DNA from: an uncultured Pelagibacteraceae bacterium
GTDB taxonomy: Bacteria > Pseudomonadota > Alphaproteobacteria > Pelagibacterales > Pelagibacteraceae
NCBI GenBank assembly: GCA_902534735.1
Contig: CACARD010000002.1
Span: forward strand, 78,520-142,519
Reading direction: 5' to 3'
DNA: 64,000 bases
Below are positions 44,133 to 52,563 of the stretch, piece by piece. How positions within the stretch are numbered: the first letter of the stretch is position 1; every line of letters starts with the position of its first letter. Both the position numbers and the translations under genes were made by a program. The notes under the pieces are model-generated. The model saw only the letters and a list, made by a program, of their open reading frames with translations, was not told the origin of the DNA and did not search any database.

Positions 44133-45095
44133 ATGAAGCAGCTACCAAGCGTAAATTCCGAACTAGATGATGAGCTTATCGATAAAATTTTCAAAAATCA
44201 TTTTGATATTTTAAGTCCTTTTTTTTTAAAACTTATGTCTGAATGGACAATCGGTGCTTATAAAGTGTTCAAAGATATAGATACTTACACAATTTTAATT
44301 TATTTGATTAGTAAGCAGTTTGATTTTTACAGACGAAATAATTTAAATATTACTTTTAATAATTTTTATAAGGATAAATCATTAGAAATTGAGAAAATTA
44401 ACCTTATAAGAATATCAAAGGATCTTCAAATACCAAAAGAAAGTGTCAGAAGAAAAATTATATCCCTAGAAAAAAAAGGAATAATTAAAAAAAAAGGCAA
44501 GAAGATTACAATAGATAGAAGTGCTTACAATTCAACACAGCCAAATGATACATTAAAAAATATATGCGCACTTTTATCTGTTTTTAGTCAAATTTTAAAA
44601 GAAGAAAAAGTTATAAAAAATGAAATGTCCAGTAATGAAATTAATAACTTAATAAAACATAATTTCTCATTTTGCTGGTATCAATTTTATAAATTTTTAT
44701 TCCCTTACTGCTTAAGGTGGAAAAATTATTTTGGTGATATGGAAATATTTACTATTTTAGCAACTATAATTCTGAATAATAATTCAAAAATTGGAAGGCA
44801 GCTTAAAGGAATAGATAGTTATTTAGATAAATGGAGAGATAAAATTATTAATAAAAAAATAAAAGGAATTAATGCAATGTCTATTTCTGAAATAACAGGA
44901 ATACCAAGACCAACAGTAGTAAGAAAAATCAAGAAATTAACTAAAAATAAATTTATTTCTATAGACAAAAATAAATTGATAAATTTTGATGTCAGCAAAC
45001 AAAATTTTAAAGATATGTCAATAATCCAGGATGAAAATTTAAAATCAATAAATGTTTTTATAAAAAGAACCTATAATCAAATAAATCTTAATTAG
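44133..45095 (+). CDS. Tandem helix-turn-helix protein of unknown family
   Basis: A 320-residue protein that looks internally duplicated. Each half has a helical, tryptophan/tyrosine-rich segment followed by a winged-helix-like HTH. The helical segments FKDIDTYTILIYLISKQ (46-62) and FGDMEIFTILATIILNN (200-216) align. So do the HTH parts: residues 91-128 (ISKDLQIPKESVRRKIISLE) and 250-285 (ISEITGIPRPTVVRKIKKLT). The HTH resembles MarR/IclR-type wings. Directly upstream lies a 32-bp-spaced direct repeat, which suits a protein with two DNA-binding units. I cannot place the whole protein in a named family. A transcriptional regulator with autoregulation is inferred. Confidence 0.75.
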   Translation: MKQLPSVNSELDDELIDKIFKNHFDILSPFFLKLMSEWTIGAYKVFKDIDTYTILIYLISKQFDFYRRNNLNITFNNFYKDKSLEIEKINLIRISKDLQIPKESVRRKIISLEKKGIIKKKGKKITIDRSAYNSTQPNDTLKNICALLSVFSQILKEEKVIKNEMSSNEINNLIKHNFSFCWYQFYKFLFPYCLRWKNYFGDMEIFTILATIILNNNSKIGRQLKGIDSYLDKWRDKIINKKIKGINAMSISEITGIPRPTVVRKIKKLTKNKFISIDKNKLINFDVSKQNFKDMSIIQDENLKSINVFIKRTYNQINLN

Positions 45096-45936
45096 AATTT
45101 TTAAGAATATATATAAATATAAATCCAGTTATATACATTATTAATGCGTAAGCAGCTGTGGGAACCATGTAAGAGACATCATTGAAAATTTGTGTTGCTA
45201 CAAATACAGCTAAAGTTCCATTTTGTAATCCACATTCTAAAGAAATACATTTTCTCTGTGGTATTCCAGTTGCAAAACCTTTTGCAATGTAAAATGCCAA
45301 AGTCATCATGACTACGTTTAATATTAAAACAGCTAAACCCGCTTGACCTAAGTATGATATTATATTTTCTCTTTCCTCAATCCATATTGCTGCAAATACA
45401 ACAATAAATAAAATACCTGTAATTCTATTTACAATATTAATGTTAGATGAAATAAAGTTTTCAGCGAATCTTCTAATTATCATTCCAAGAATTACTGGCA
45501 CAGTTACAACTAGTGCCATTTTAAGAGCAATACCAGTCATCGTAATATCTGAGGATAAATCAGTTACACCTAATAATTTGGCTGAAGAAAAAACAATAAA
45601 TGGAACAGAAAAAATACTAATTAAACTACCTATTGCTGTTAACGAAATAGATAATGCAACATCTCCATTTGCAAATTTTGTTAAGACATTTGATGTTACT
45701 CCTCCAGGAGCAGCAGCAATAATCATTAATCCTAAAGCTAATTCAACTGGTAATCTTAATATTAAAAGTAAAATATAAGCGACGATTGGGAGAAGGATTA
45801 ATTGACAAATTATTCCGACTGTAAAATCTTTTGGATTATTTATAACTCTTAAAAAATCTCTGGTTGATAAGCCCAATCCCAGACCTAACATTATAAGTGC
45901 TAACGCTATAGGTGCAATTTTTGTAACTATCTCCAT
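45088..45936 (-). CDS. Bile acid:sodium symporter (BASS) family transporter
   Basis: A 282-residue membrane protein with nine to ten helices of the BASS/ASBT fold: MLGLGLGLSTRDFLRV, IICQLILLPIVAYILLLILRLP, GLMIIAAAPGGVTSNVLTKFANGDVALSISLTAIG (sodium-site crossover) and GLQNGTLAVFVATQIF. The family imports organic anions such as pyruvate, glycolate, pantothenate or sulfated steroids. Its 3' end overlaps the tandem-HTH gene by 8 bp and it is divergent from the acyltransferase gene. A sulfonate or organic acid substrate is possible, but position is the only clue. Confidence 0.88.
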   Translation of the reverse strand: MEIVTKIAPIALALIMLGLGLGLSTRDFLRVINNPKDFTVGIICQLILLPIVAYILLLILRLPVELALGLMIIAAAPGGVTSNVLTKFANGDVALSISLTAIGSLISIFSVPFIVFSSAKLLGVTDLSSDITMTGIALKMALVVTVPVILGMIIRRFAENFISSNINIVNRITGILFIVVFAAIWIEERENIISYLGQAGLAVLILNVVMMTLAFYIAKGFATGIPQRKCISLECGLQNGTLAVFVATQIFNDVSYMVPTAAYALIMYITGFIFIYILKNSN

Positions 45937-46020
45937 CGTTTATTCAATTTTAAACTATTTTTATATCGAACGTAATAAAAAATATTGATATTTAGAACCA
46001 TAACAAATATTTAAACTCAT

Positions 46021-46932
46021 ATGTTATCTGATAAATCTACAGTTTGCCCTGTTAATCTACTTAATATAGCCCATCAAAAAAGAGGTGTAAAAGCAGCCAT
46101 TGTAAATGCAGGCAAAAAATTACCAATGATGTCGGTAATGGATGCTGTCTCTGAAAAATTGATCACCCCAATATTAATAGGTGATAAACAAAAAATACAA
46201 GAATGCGCAGATGAGCTTAAATTTGATATATCAAATTTTGAAATAATTAATGAGCCAGTTGAAAATAATACAGCAGGTATTGCAACAAAACTTGCATCGG
46301 AAGATAAAGTAAAAATTATTGTAAAAGGACACATTCATACTGATATATTGATGAAAGAAGTTCTTAAAAGAGAATATAAATTAATTGGAAAAACAAGACT
46401 AAGTCATATTTGGCATATGACATTACAAAAAGATGATAAGCCATTAATCATAACCGATGGAGCGTTGAATGTCTCTCCTAACCTAAAAACTAAAATGCAT
46501 ATTTTAAGAAATGTTATAGATTTTAGTCATAGAATTAATATTCCAAGACCAAAGATTTCTATCCTTTCAGCAACAGAAGAAGTTATTGATAGTGTACAGA
46601 GTTCGGTTGAAGCAAAAGAATTAACTGAATTAGCAAGTAAAGAAAATTTTAATGCTGATATTTTTGGACCTTTGGCATTTGATAATAGTATTTCAAAAAA
46701 ATCTGCTTCAATTAAGGGAATTGAGAATATAGTTGCTGGAGAAGCCGATGTATTATTAGTTCCAAATGTCGAAACGGGGAATGCACTTGTAAAAATGATG
46801 ATTTATTTTATGGGAGCATGTGCAGCAGGTGTAGTTGTTGGAGGTAAAGTGCCTGTTGTTATAACAAGTAGATCAGATGATGCGACAGCAAGACTTGCTT
46901 CTATAGCTGCAGCTGTTGTTGCTTTAGATTAA
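46021..46932 (+). CDS. Phosphate acetyl/butyryltransferase family protein
   Basis: A 303-residue protein of the phosphotransacetylase family, closest in length to the Ptb/short Pta group. ANAGKKLPMMSVMDAVSEKLITPILIGD, KIIVKGHIHTDILMKEVL, PLIITDGALNVSPNLKTK, DIFGPLAFDNSISKKSA, and GEADVLLVPNVETGNALVKMMIYF are typical. Moving the acetyl group from acetyl phosphate to CoA completes the Xsc pathway, and Pta enzymes are often found with xsc. Here it sits next to the HisD-like dehydrogenase (56-bp gap) and 40 kb from xsc, so the link is functional inference. Confidence 0.82.
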   Translation: MLSDKSTVCPVNLLNIAHQKRGVKAAIVNAGKKLPMMSVMDAVSEKLITPILIGDKQKIQECADELKFDISNFEIINEPVENNTAGIATKLASEDKVKIIVKGHIHTDILMKEVLKREYKLIGKTRLSHIWHMTLQKDDKPLIITDGALNVSPNLKTKMHILRNVIDFSHRINIPRPKISILSATEEVIDSVQSSVEAKELTELASKENFNADIFGPLAFDNSISKKSASIKGIENIVAGEADVLLVPNVETGNALVKMMIYFMGACAAGVVVGGKVPVVITSRSDDATARLASIAAAVVALD

Positions 46933-46988
46933 ACTTCTGTTGAATAAACATCTTTTATAATTTAAACATTTATAAAATAGGAAAGATA

Positions 46989-48275
46989 ATGGCAATTACT
47001 TATATAAAAAAAGCTGAAAAAACTGCATTTACAGGTGAAGATGAAACAAGAACTAAAGTAAGTTCAATTTTAAAAGATTTAGAAAAAACAAAGGACCAAG
47101 GGGTTAAAGATATTTTAAAAAAATTTGATGATTATGAAGGTGATATAATTGTTAGCAAAGAAAAAATTGAAGAAATAAATAAAACTTTAGATCAAAAGAT
47201 TAAAGACGATATTCAGTTTTCTCATGAAAGAGTTAGGAAGTTTGCAGAACACCAGCTTGAAAATCTTGGAAAAGACTCAGAAGTTGAATTATCACCTGGT
47301 TTAATAGCGGGACAAAAATTAATACCTGTAAATACTGTTGGGTGTTACGTTCCTGGTGGAAGATACAATAATATCGCCTCTGCTATAATGAGTGTGACAA
47401 CTGCAAAAGTTGCAGGAGTAAAGAATGTAATTGCAACAAGTCCACCAAAAGATTCAAATGGTGCAAACCCAATTATAATTTATACAGCTAACCTATGTGG
47501 TGCAGATGTAATTATGAACATTGGTGGAATAGGAGCAATTGGTGCACTAGCTTATGGTTGCTTTGGTAATCCTGAAGTAGATATGATTGTTGGACCTGGA
47601 AATAAATTTGTAGCGGAGTCTAAAAGAATTTTATTTGGAAAAGTTGGAATTGATTTATTTGCAGGACCAACCGAAATAGGCATTATTGCAGATCATACAG
47701 CTGACAAAGAAATAATCGCTTATGATTTAGTTGGACAGGCTGAACATGGTCCTGACTCTCCAGCTTGGCTTTACACTACTGATAAATCCTTATGTGATTA
47801 TGTTATAAAAAGAGTTCCAGAAATTATTCAAGAACTACCTGAACATAACAGAAATAATGCTGATGCTGCATGGAGAGATTATGGAGAAGTAATTATGTGT
47901 GATACCAAAGAAGAAATGATGAAAGTGAGTGATGAATATGCACCTGAACATTTGGAGGTTCAAGCTGAAAACTTAGACTGGTATTTAAAAAATCTTAAAA
48001 ATTATGGTTCTTTATTTTTAGGTGAAGAAACAACAGTTGCATATGGAGATAAATGCTCTGGACCAAATCATATTCTACCAACAAAAGGTGCAGGAAAATA
48101 TACTGGAGGCTTATACGTTGGAAAATTTATAAAAACAGTTACTTACCAAAAGATGAATAAAGAATCTAACAAAGAAGTAGGTGCTGCAGCAGCTAGAATT
48201 TCTAGATATGAAGGCATGGAAGCTCATGCTAGAACTGGTGATGTGAGACTTCGAAAATATGGATTCTCTAACTAA
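46989..48275 (+). CDS. HisD-family dehydrogenase, candidate sulfopropanediol 3-dehydrogenase
   Basis: A 428-residue histidinol dehydrogenase homologue. The NAD site and zinc-site blocks are recognisable: CYVPGGRYNNIASAIMS, GIGAIGALAYG, DMIVGPGNKFVAESKRILFG, DLFAGPTEIGIIADHTAD, DLVGQAEHGPDSPAWL, and CSGPNHILPTKGAGKYTGGL. The VPGGRYNNIASAIMS block differs from the VPGGxAxYPSSVLMN of biosynthetic HisD and is like the HpsN/sulfopropanediol dehydrogenase branch. HpsN oxidises DHPS to (R)-sulfolactate, the substrate of SuyAB. No his operon gene is near. The branch assignment is from memory of motifs and needs a tree. Confidence 0.8.
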   Translation: MAITYIKKAEKTAFTGEDETRTKVSSILKDLEKTKDQGVKDILKKFDDYEGDIIVSKEKIEEINKTLDQKIKDDIQFSHERVRKFAEHQLENLGKDSEVELSPGLIAGQKLIPVNTVGCYVPGGRYNNIASAIMSVTTAKVAGVKNVIATSPPKDSNGANPIIIYTANLCGADVIMNIGGIGAIGALAYGCFGNPEVDMIVGPGNKFVAESKRILFGKVGIDLFAGPTEIGIIADHTADKEIIAYDLVGQAEHGPDSPAWLYTTDKSLCDYVIKRVPEIIQELPEHNRNNADAAWRDYGEVIMCDTKEEMMKVSDEYAPEHLEVQAENLDWYLKNLKNYGSLFLGEETTVAYGDKCSGPNHILPTKGAGKYTGGLYVGKFIKTVTYQKMNKESNKEVGAAAARISRYEGMEAHARTGDVRLRKYGFSN

Positions 48276-48323
48276 ATAAATAATTTTAATTTTATCTATT
48301 ATACTTTAAAACTATAAACTTAA

Positions 48324-49418
48324 TTATATCTTGGTATTTTTAATTTTTTCAAACACATCAATACCTATTTGTTTTAAAATATGAACTATATCTATAGGTA
48401 CCCAATTCTCTCTAATTAATCCTTCATCATGATGATAAAAGTCCATTACTCTCATAACAACGTCTTGGTTATCTGCTGTATATCCAAGCCAATCGTTTGA
48501 TCCATACTTTGCCTTTAAACTATGCCATCCACCACATAGAGAAAATTTTCCGTCTCCAATTTCGCAATAATGTCCTAATTCCCAATAATTTCTCTCAGAA
48601 AATGATTTTCTAAAAGGTAGCTGATGCATATCTACAAATCCTTCTAATGACCTCGATGTTCCAATTCCACAAGGACCGTACCAAATCATATCTTTGTGCC
48701 AAAACTCTTTTTGAGGATGATTTATTAACCTTTGTCTTAATTCATCTTTAGAAATATTTTCTTTCTCAGGTTTAATATCTAAACTTCTATTCATGCTCAA
48801 AGCCTGTTGTAATGAATTTTTAGACTTACTCATGTCTTCTTCAAAAAAATTTACTCCATCTGTATTAAACGGAGGCAACCATGCTCCTTCGGATCCTCTT
48901 GATGGATTAATAGCCCATTTGTCAGCTTGTCTTAAAAAATCCATAACATCAATTAATATATGACTTTCAATAATTCTTTCATTTTTAATTTCATGAATTT
49001 CACAACATTTAAGATTAATCATTTTAAAATTTGGTTTTATACCTAACCAAGGCTTTAAAAAGAAACCTGATAAAGTAGAATAAGAACCAACTTGGACTTT
49101 GTCTCTAAAAGAGCCTCCAAGGATGATATTTTCTCTTCTTTCGATGTCTGGAAATGCATCAAATAAAGGATTCCAAAATTTTTCTATAAAATTATCTATG
49201 CCATTAAATTCATTTAATGGTTCAAAACAATTAACTTTGATATCTTTGTCAAATATATTTAGTAAATTTTTTTTAAGATTAATCTTTTTTAATCCATAAA
49301 TATTTCTAAAATTCTCAATAACAAATTTTTTATTATTTAAGTTTTGGACAGGTGTAATTTCTACATCTTCAATATTTTTCTTAATTTTAAGACCTGTATC
49401 AAATTGTTCTATTTGCAT
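48324..49418 (-). CDS. Tandem NTF2/SnoaL-like protein
   Basis: A 364-residue soluble protein that appears to contain two NTF2/SnoaL-like domains: the first at about residues 35-180 (ETFDKDIKVNCFEPLNEFNGIDNFIEKFWNPLFDAFPDIERR-like order), the second at about 210-364 (KEFWHKDMIWYGPCGIGTSRSLEGFVDMHQLPFRKSF, VVMRVMDFYHHDEGLIRENWVPIDIVHILKQIGID). The tail with DFYHHDEGLI and W-x-P-I-D is typical of SnoaL-like ester cyclases. I prefer the ATG at 49418; a longer frame would overlap the divergent bicupin gene. Its enzymatic role is unknown. Divergent from the bicupin gene with 41 bp between. Confidence 0.78.
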   Translation of the reverse strand: MQIEQFDTGLKIKKNIEDVEITPVQNLNNKKFVIENFRNIYGLKKINLKKNLLNIFDKDIKVNCFEPLNEFNGIDNFIEKFWNPLFDAFPDIERRENIILGGSFRDKVQVGSYSTLSGFFLKPWLGIKPNFKMINLKCCEIHEIKNERIIESHILIDVMDFLRQADKWAINPSRGSEGAWLPPFNTDGVNFFEEDMSKSKNSLQQALSMNRSLDIKPEKENISKDELRQRLINHPQKEFWHKDMIWYGPCGIGTSRSLEGFVDMHQLPFRKSFSERNYWELGHYCEIGDGKFSLCGGWHSLKAKYGSNDWLGYTADNQDVVMRVMDFYHHDEGLIRENWVPIDIVHILKQIGIDVFEKIKNTKI

Positions 49419-49459
49419 AAATTGCAATTTATATTTAAATAGAGATAAATAACAAGAAT

Positions 49460-50398
49460 ATGATTGATAGATTGGCAAAATTTAATGAGCTCGTTCCGAG
49501 TAGCCTTCCTTTTGTAGAGGGTAGATTAGAAGGTCATAAAGAAAGAAAAAATTATACAATTATTGGACGTGGTGTCGCTGAAGACACCAAACAAGTAATA
49601 AAAATACAGTCTTTACATGGGTATAATTTAGGAGCAGTGAGTGCTATGCCAAAAAATGGATCTGGTCTTCACAGTCATACTACGGCTGAAGTATTTGTAA
49701 TTTACTCAGGTAAATGGAGATTTTATTGGGGTGCTGATGGAAAACAAGAAACAATATTAGAAGCTGGCGATATAATCTCAATGCCAACAAATATGTTCAG
49801 AGCATTTGAAAATGTTGGAGATAAAGAAAGTTTGATGTTCGTTGTATTAGGCGGAGATGATCCTGGTATAATAACATGGGTTCCAGAAATTTTAAAAAAA
49901 GCAAAAGAGACTGGAATGGCATTGCTTGATGATAATTCGTTAATAGATTTAAAAATGGTTGAAGTACCTAACGGCAGAAAAATGATAGAGCCTATCACTC
50001 AAGATGAATTAGAAAGATTTGATAATTATTTGCCAGAAGAATTAGAGAAAAATATTTATAGAAATAAACAAAACAATATTAGCGATGAAGTTAATGGTAT
50101 TAAATTATATCAAGTATTAGGAAACAAATTTAATAAAAAAAATTATGAACCTTCAATCAAACAAGATACTGGATTTAATTTAACAATATTAAATTCTATA
50201 TCTGGTGAAATTAAAAATATTGAATGTATAAAGCCAACCGTTATTTTTGCTCAAGAAGGTAATTGGAAAATAGTAATAGGAAACTCAAATATAAAATTAG
50301 AAAAAGGAGATACTTTTTCAGTTCCTTTGAATAGCAAAATAGATATCTCTTGTAATAATTCAGAAAATAGTATTTTAAATTTTGTTAGTCAGATCTAA
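49460..50398 (+). CDS. Bicupin protein
   Basis: A 312-residue protein with two cupin domains. The first (about residues 35-135) has a metal-type motif LHSHTTAEVFVIYSGKWRFYWG and EAGDIISMPTNMFRAFEN. The second (about 225-312) is degenerate and keeps IFAQEGNWKIVIGNSNIKLEKGDTFSVPLNS without its histidines. This pattern resembles gentisate-dioxygenase-like or quercetinase-like bicupins, in which one domain is catalytic. It overlaps the next gene by one base and belongs to the 49.4-56.4 kb cluster. Reaction unknown; metal-dependent isomerase or dioxygenase are both possible. Confidence 0.82.
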   Translation: MIDRLAKFNELVPSSLPFVEGRLEGHKERKNYTIIGRGVAEDTKQVIKIQSLHGYNLGAVSAMPKNGSGLHSHTTAEVFVIYSGKWRFYWGADGKQETILEAGDIISMPTNMFRAFENVGDKESLMFVVLGGDDPGIITWVPEILKKAKETGMALLDDNSLIDLKMVEVPNGRKMIEPITQDELERFDNYLPEELEKNIYRNKQNNISDEVNGIKLYQVLGNKFNKKNYEPSIKQDTGFNLTILNSISGEIKNIECIKPTVIFAQEGNWKIVIGNSNIKLEKGDTFSVPLNSKIDISCNNSENSILNFVSQI

Positions 50399-51357
50399 TG
50401 AAAGGATTTGATAGTGATTATAAAAATTTAACAGATTACATTTTAAAAATTACTAAACAAATTTGGGAAGGGAAAGATGTCGAGTCGATATCTAAATATT
50501 ATTCAGAGAATATACCTGTAAGATCACCTTTTGGAATAACCTATGGTTTTAAACCTGTTATTGATGCAACTTATAAAACTCTAAACGAATTCCCTGACAG
50601 ACAATTATTAGGTGAAGATGTAATTTGGAGTGGAAATGACGACGAAGGATATCATTCATCTCACAGAATTCTTAGTAAAGCTACACATTTAAATGACGGG
50701 TATTACGGAAAAAAAACAGGAAACAAAATTGTTTATAGAGTTATAGCCGACTGTGCATGTAAAAATAATCAGGTTTATGATGAGTGGATTGTGAGAGATC
50801 AAGGTGCAATGGTTCGACAGCTGGGTTATACACCTGAGCAATTTGCAAGGCATTTAATTGATAAAGAAGGTGGCATATCTAAAGCTATCAAAGTTTTTGA
50901 TAGATCTTCTGATAAAAAATCAGAGTATAATCCAGTAAAAGTAAATGAAGATTCATCTGGTTATATGTATTCAAATGTTTTAACGAATATATTTAATAAA
51001 GAATATGATTTTAAAGATTATGATAGAGCAGCCAATCTATTTTGGCCAAGCAATAAAATTGGAAATGGAAGTGAAGACATAGTTAAATATTGGAGCTCTT
51101 TAAAAAATATATTCTCTGAAATAAAGTTTACAGTCGAACATGTTGCATCTTTAGATGAAAAAAATCATAATAAAAAAGCTACAATCAGATGGTTTTTAAG
51201 TGGGAAGCATTCTAAAGACAGTGAAGAATTTGGCAAAAAGACTGACAAAGATTTATTTATAATGGGCATAAATCATGCAGAATTAAGAGGTAATAAAATA
51301 ATAAGAGAATGGGTATTGTTTGATGAAGTGGCTATTTGGAAACAAATATTAATGTAA
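50398..51357 (+). CDS. Tandem NTF2/SnoaL-like protein
   Basis: A 319-residue protein with two NTF2-like domains. The first (about residues 10-150) contains QIWEGKDVESISKYYSENIPVRSPFGITYGFKPVIDATYKTLNEFPDRQ and DEWIVRDQGAMVRQLG. The second (about 195-319) has YDFKDYDRAANLFWPSNKIGNGSEDIVKYWSSLKNIFSEIKFTVEHV and GNKIIREWVLFDEVAIWKQI. It looks like a distant partner of the protein on the opposite strand at 48.3 kb. Similar small SnoaL-like proteins act as isomerases, cyclases or hydratases. Its start overlaps the bicupin stop by one base. Confidence 0.8.
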   Translation: MKGFDSDYKNLTDYILKITKQIWEGKDVESISKYYSENIPVRSPFGITYGFKPVIDATYKTLNEFPDRQLLGEDVIWSGNDDEGYHSSHRILSKATHLNDGYYGKKTGNKIVYRVIADCACKNNQVYDEWIVRDQGAMVRQLGYTPEQFARHLIDKEGGISKAIKVFDRSSDKKSEYNPVKVNEDSSGYMYSNVLTNIFNKEYDFKDYDRAANLFWPSNKIGNGSEDIVKYWSSLKNIFSEIKFTVEHVASLDEKNHNKKATIRWFLSGKHSKDSEEFGKKTDKDLFIMGINHAELRGNKIIREWVLFDEVAIWKQILM

Positions 51358-51362
51358 AAAAT

Positions 51363-52490
51363 ATGGATAAAATAAAAACTACACATGTTGGAAGTCTGCC
51401 AAGATCAAAAAAACTATCCGAGATACTTTTTAAAAAAGATAAAAATGAATTATTTGATCAAGGAGAACTTGATAAAATAATTGAAGAAGAAGTAAAAAAA
51501 ATTGTAAAAAAACAAATTGATATCGGAATTGATATTATAAGTGACGGTGAAATGTCAAAAATAAGTTACGCCACTTATGTCAAGGATCGATTGCATGGCT
51601 TTAGTGGTGAAAGTGAGAGAAGAGCTCCTAAAGACTTAGATGATTTTCCATCATATAAAGAAAAAATTGCAAAATCAGGGGGTACACCTACTTATACAAG
51701 ACCATGTTGTACTGCTGATTTAAAAATTAAAGATACTAAATCTTTAACTAAAGATATCAGTAATTTAAAATCTGCTTTAAAAAAAAATAACCATTCTCAA
51801 GGATTTATTAACTCTGCATCACCAGGAGTAATTTCAAATTTCCTTCCAAATAAATTCTATAAAAATGACGATGATTATTTGGTAGCATTATCAAAAATGA
51901 TGAAAACTGAATATGATGAAATAACAAATAATGATTTATTATTACAAATTGATTGTCCAGATCTTGCGCTTGCAAGACATATGACTTTTAAAAATGTATC
52001 AGATGAGGAATTTTTAGTTAGAGCTGAAAAACAAATTGAATGTCTTAATGAAGCAATCAAAGATATCGATTCCTCTAAATTAAGAATGCATATCTGCTGG
52101 GGAAATTATGAAGGTCCGCATATTCACGATATTGGATTAGAAAAAATATTACCCATTGCATTAAAAGCAAATATCCAAACTTATTTAATTGAGGCATCCA
52201 ATCCAAGGCATGCTCATGAATGGAAGGTATTTGAAAACATAAAACTTCCTAATGACAAAGTAATAGTTCCTGGTGTAATAGACTCAACCTCAAACTTTGT
52301 AGAGCATGAAGAGTTAGTAAAAAATAGAATAATTCAGTATTCAAAAGTAATTGATAAAAACCAATTAATGGCTGGAAGTGATTGTGGATTTAGTACTTTT
52401 GCTGGCTTTGGAAATGTTGATGAAAATATTGTTTACAAAAAATTTGAATCTTTGGTCGCAGGTGCAGAGCTTGCGTCAAATGCGATTTAA
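51363..52490 (+). CDS. MetE C-terminal domain-like zinc methyltransferase family protein
   Basis: A 375-residue protein of the cobalamin-independent methionine synthase (MetE) C-terminal family. It has TTHVGSLPRSKKLSEIL, IISDGEMSKISYATYVKDRLHGF, LRMHICWGNYEGPHIHDIGLEKI (metal-binding His and Cys) and MAGSDCGFSTFAGFG. The N-terminal folate half of MetE is missing, as is usual for the stand-alone group, which includes epoxyalkane:coenzyme M transferases and archaeal MetE. A methyl or alkyl transfer to or from a thiol or sulfonate is plausible. I use the ATG at 51363 because the longer frame overlaps the previous gene. Confidence 0.82.
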   Translation: MDKIKTTHVGSLPRSKKLSEILFKKDKNELFDQGELDKIIEEEVKKIVKKQIDIGIDIISDGEMSKISYATYVKDRLHGFSGESERRAPKDLDDFPSYKEKIAKSGGTPTYTRPCCTADLKIKDTKSLTKDISNLKSALKKNNHSQGFINSASPGVISNFLPNKFYKNDDDYLVALSKMMKTEYDEITNNDLLLQIDCPDLALARHMTFKNVSDEEFLVRAEKQIECLNEAIKDIDSSKLRMHICWGNYEGPHIHDIGLEKILPIALKANIQTYLIEASNPRHAHEWKVFENIKLPNDKVIVPGVIDSTSNFVEHEELVKNRIIQYSKVIDKNQLMAGSDCGFSTFAGFGNVDENIVYKKFESLVAGAELASNAI

Positions 52491-52563
52491 AAACTACTTT
52501 TAAATTCCCTAAGGAATATATATCCTTTAATACATAAATTTAAATTTAATGAGGGAAACAAAT

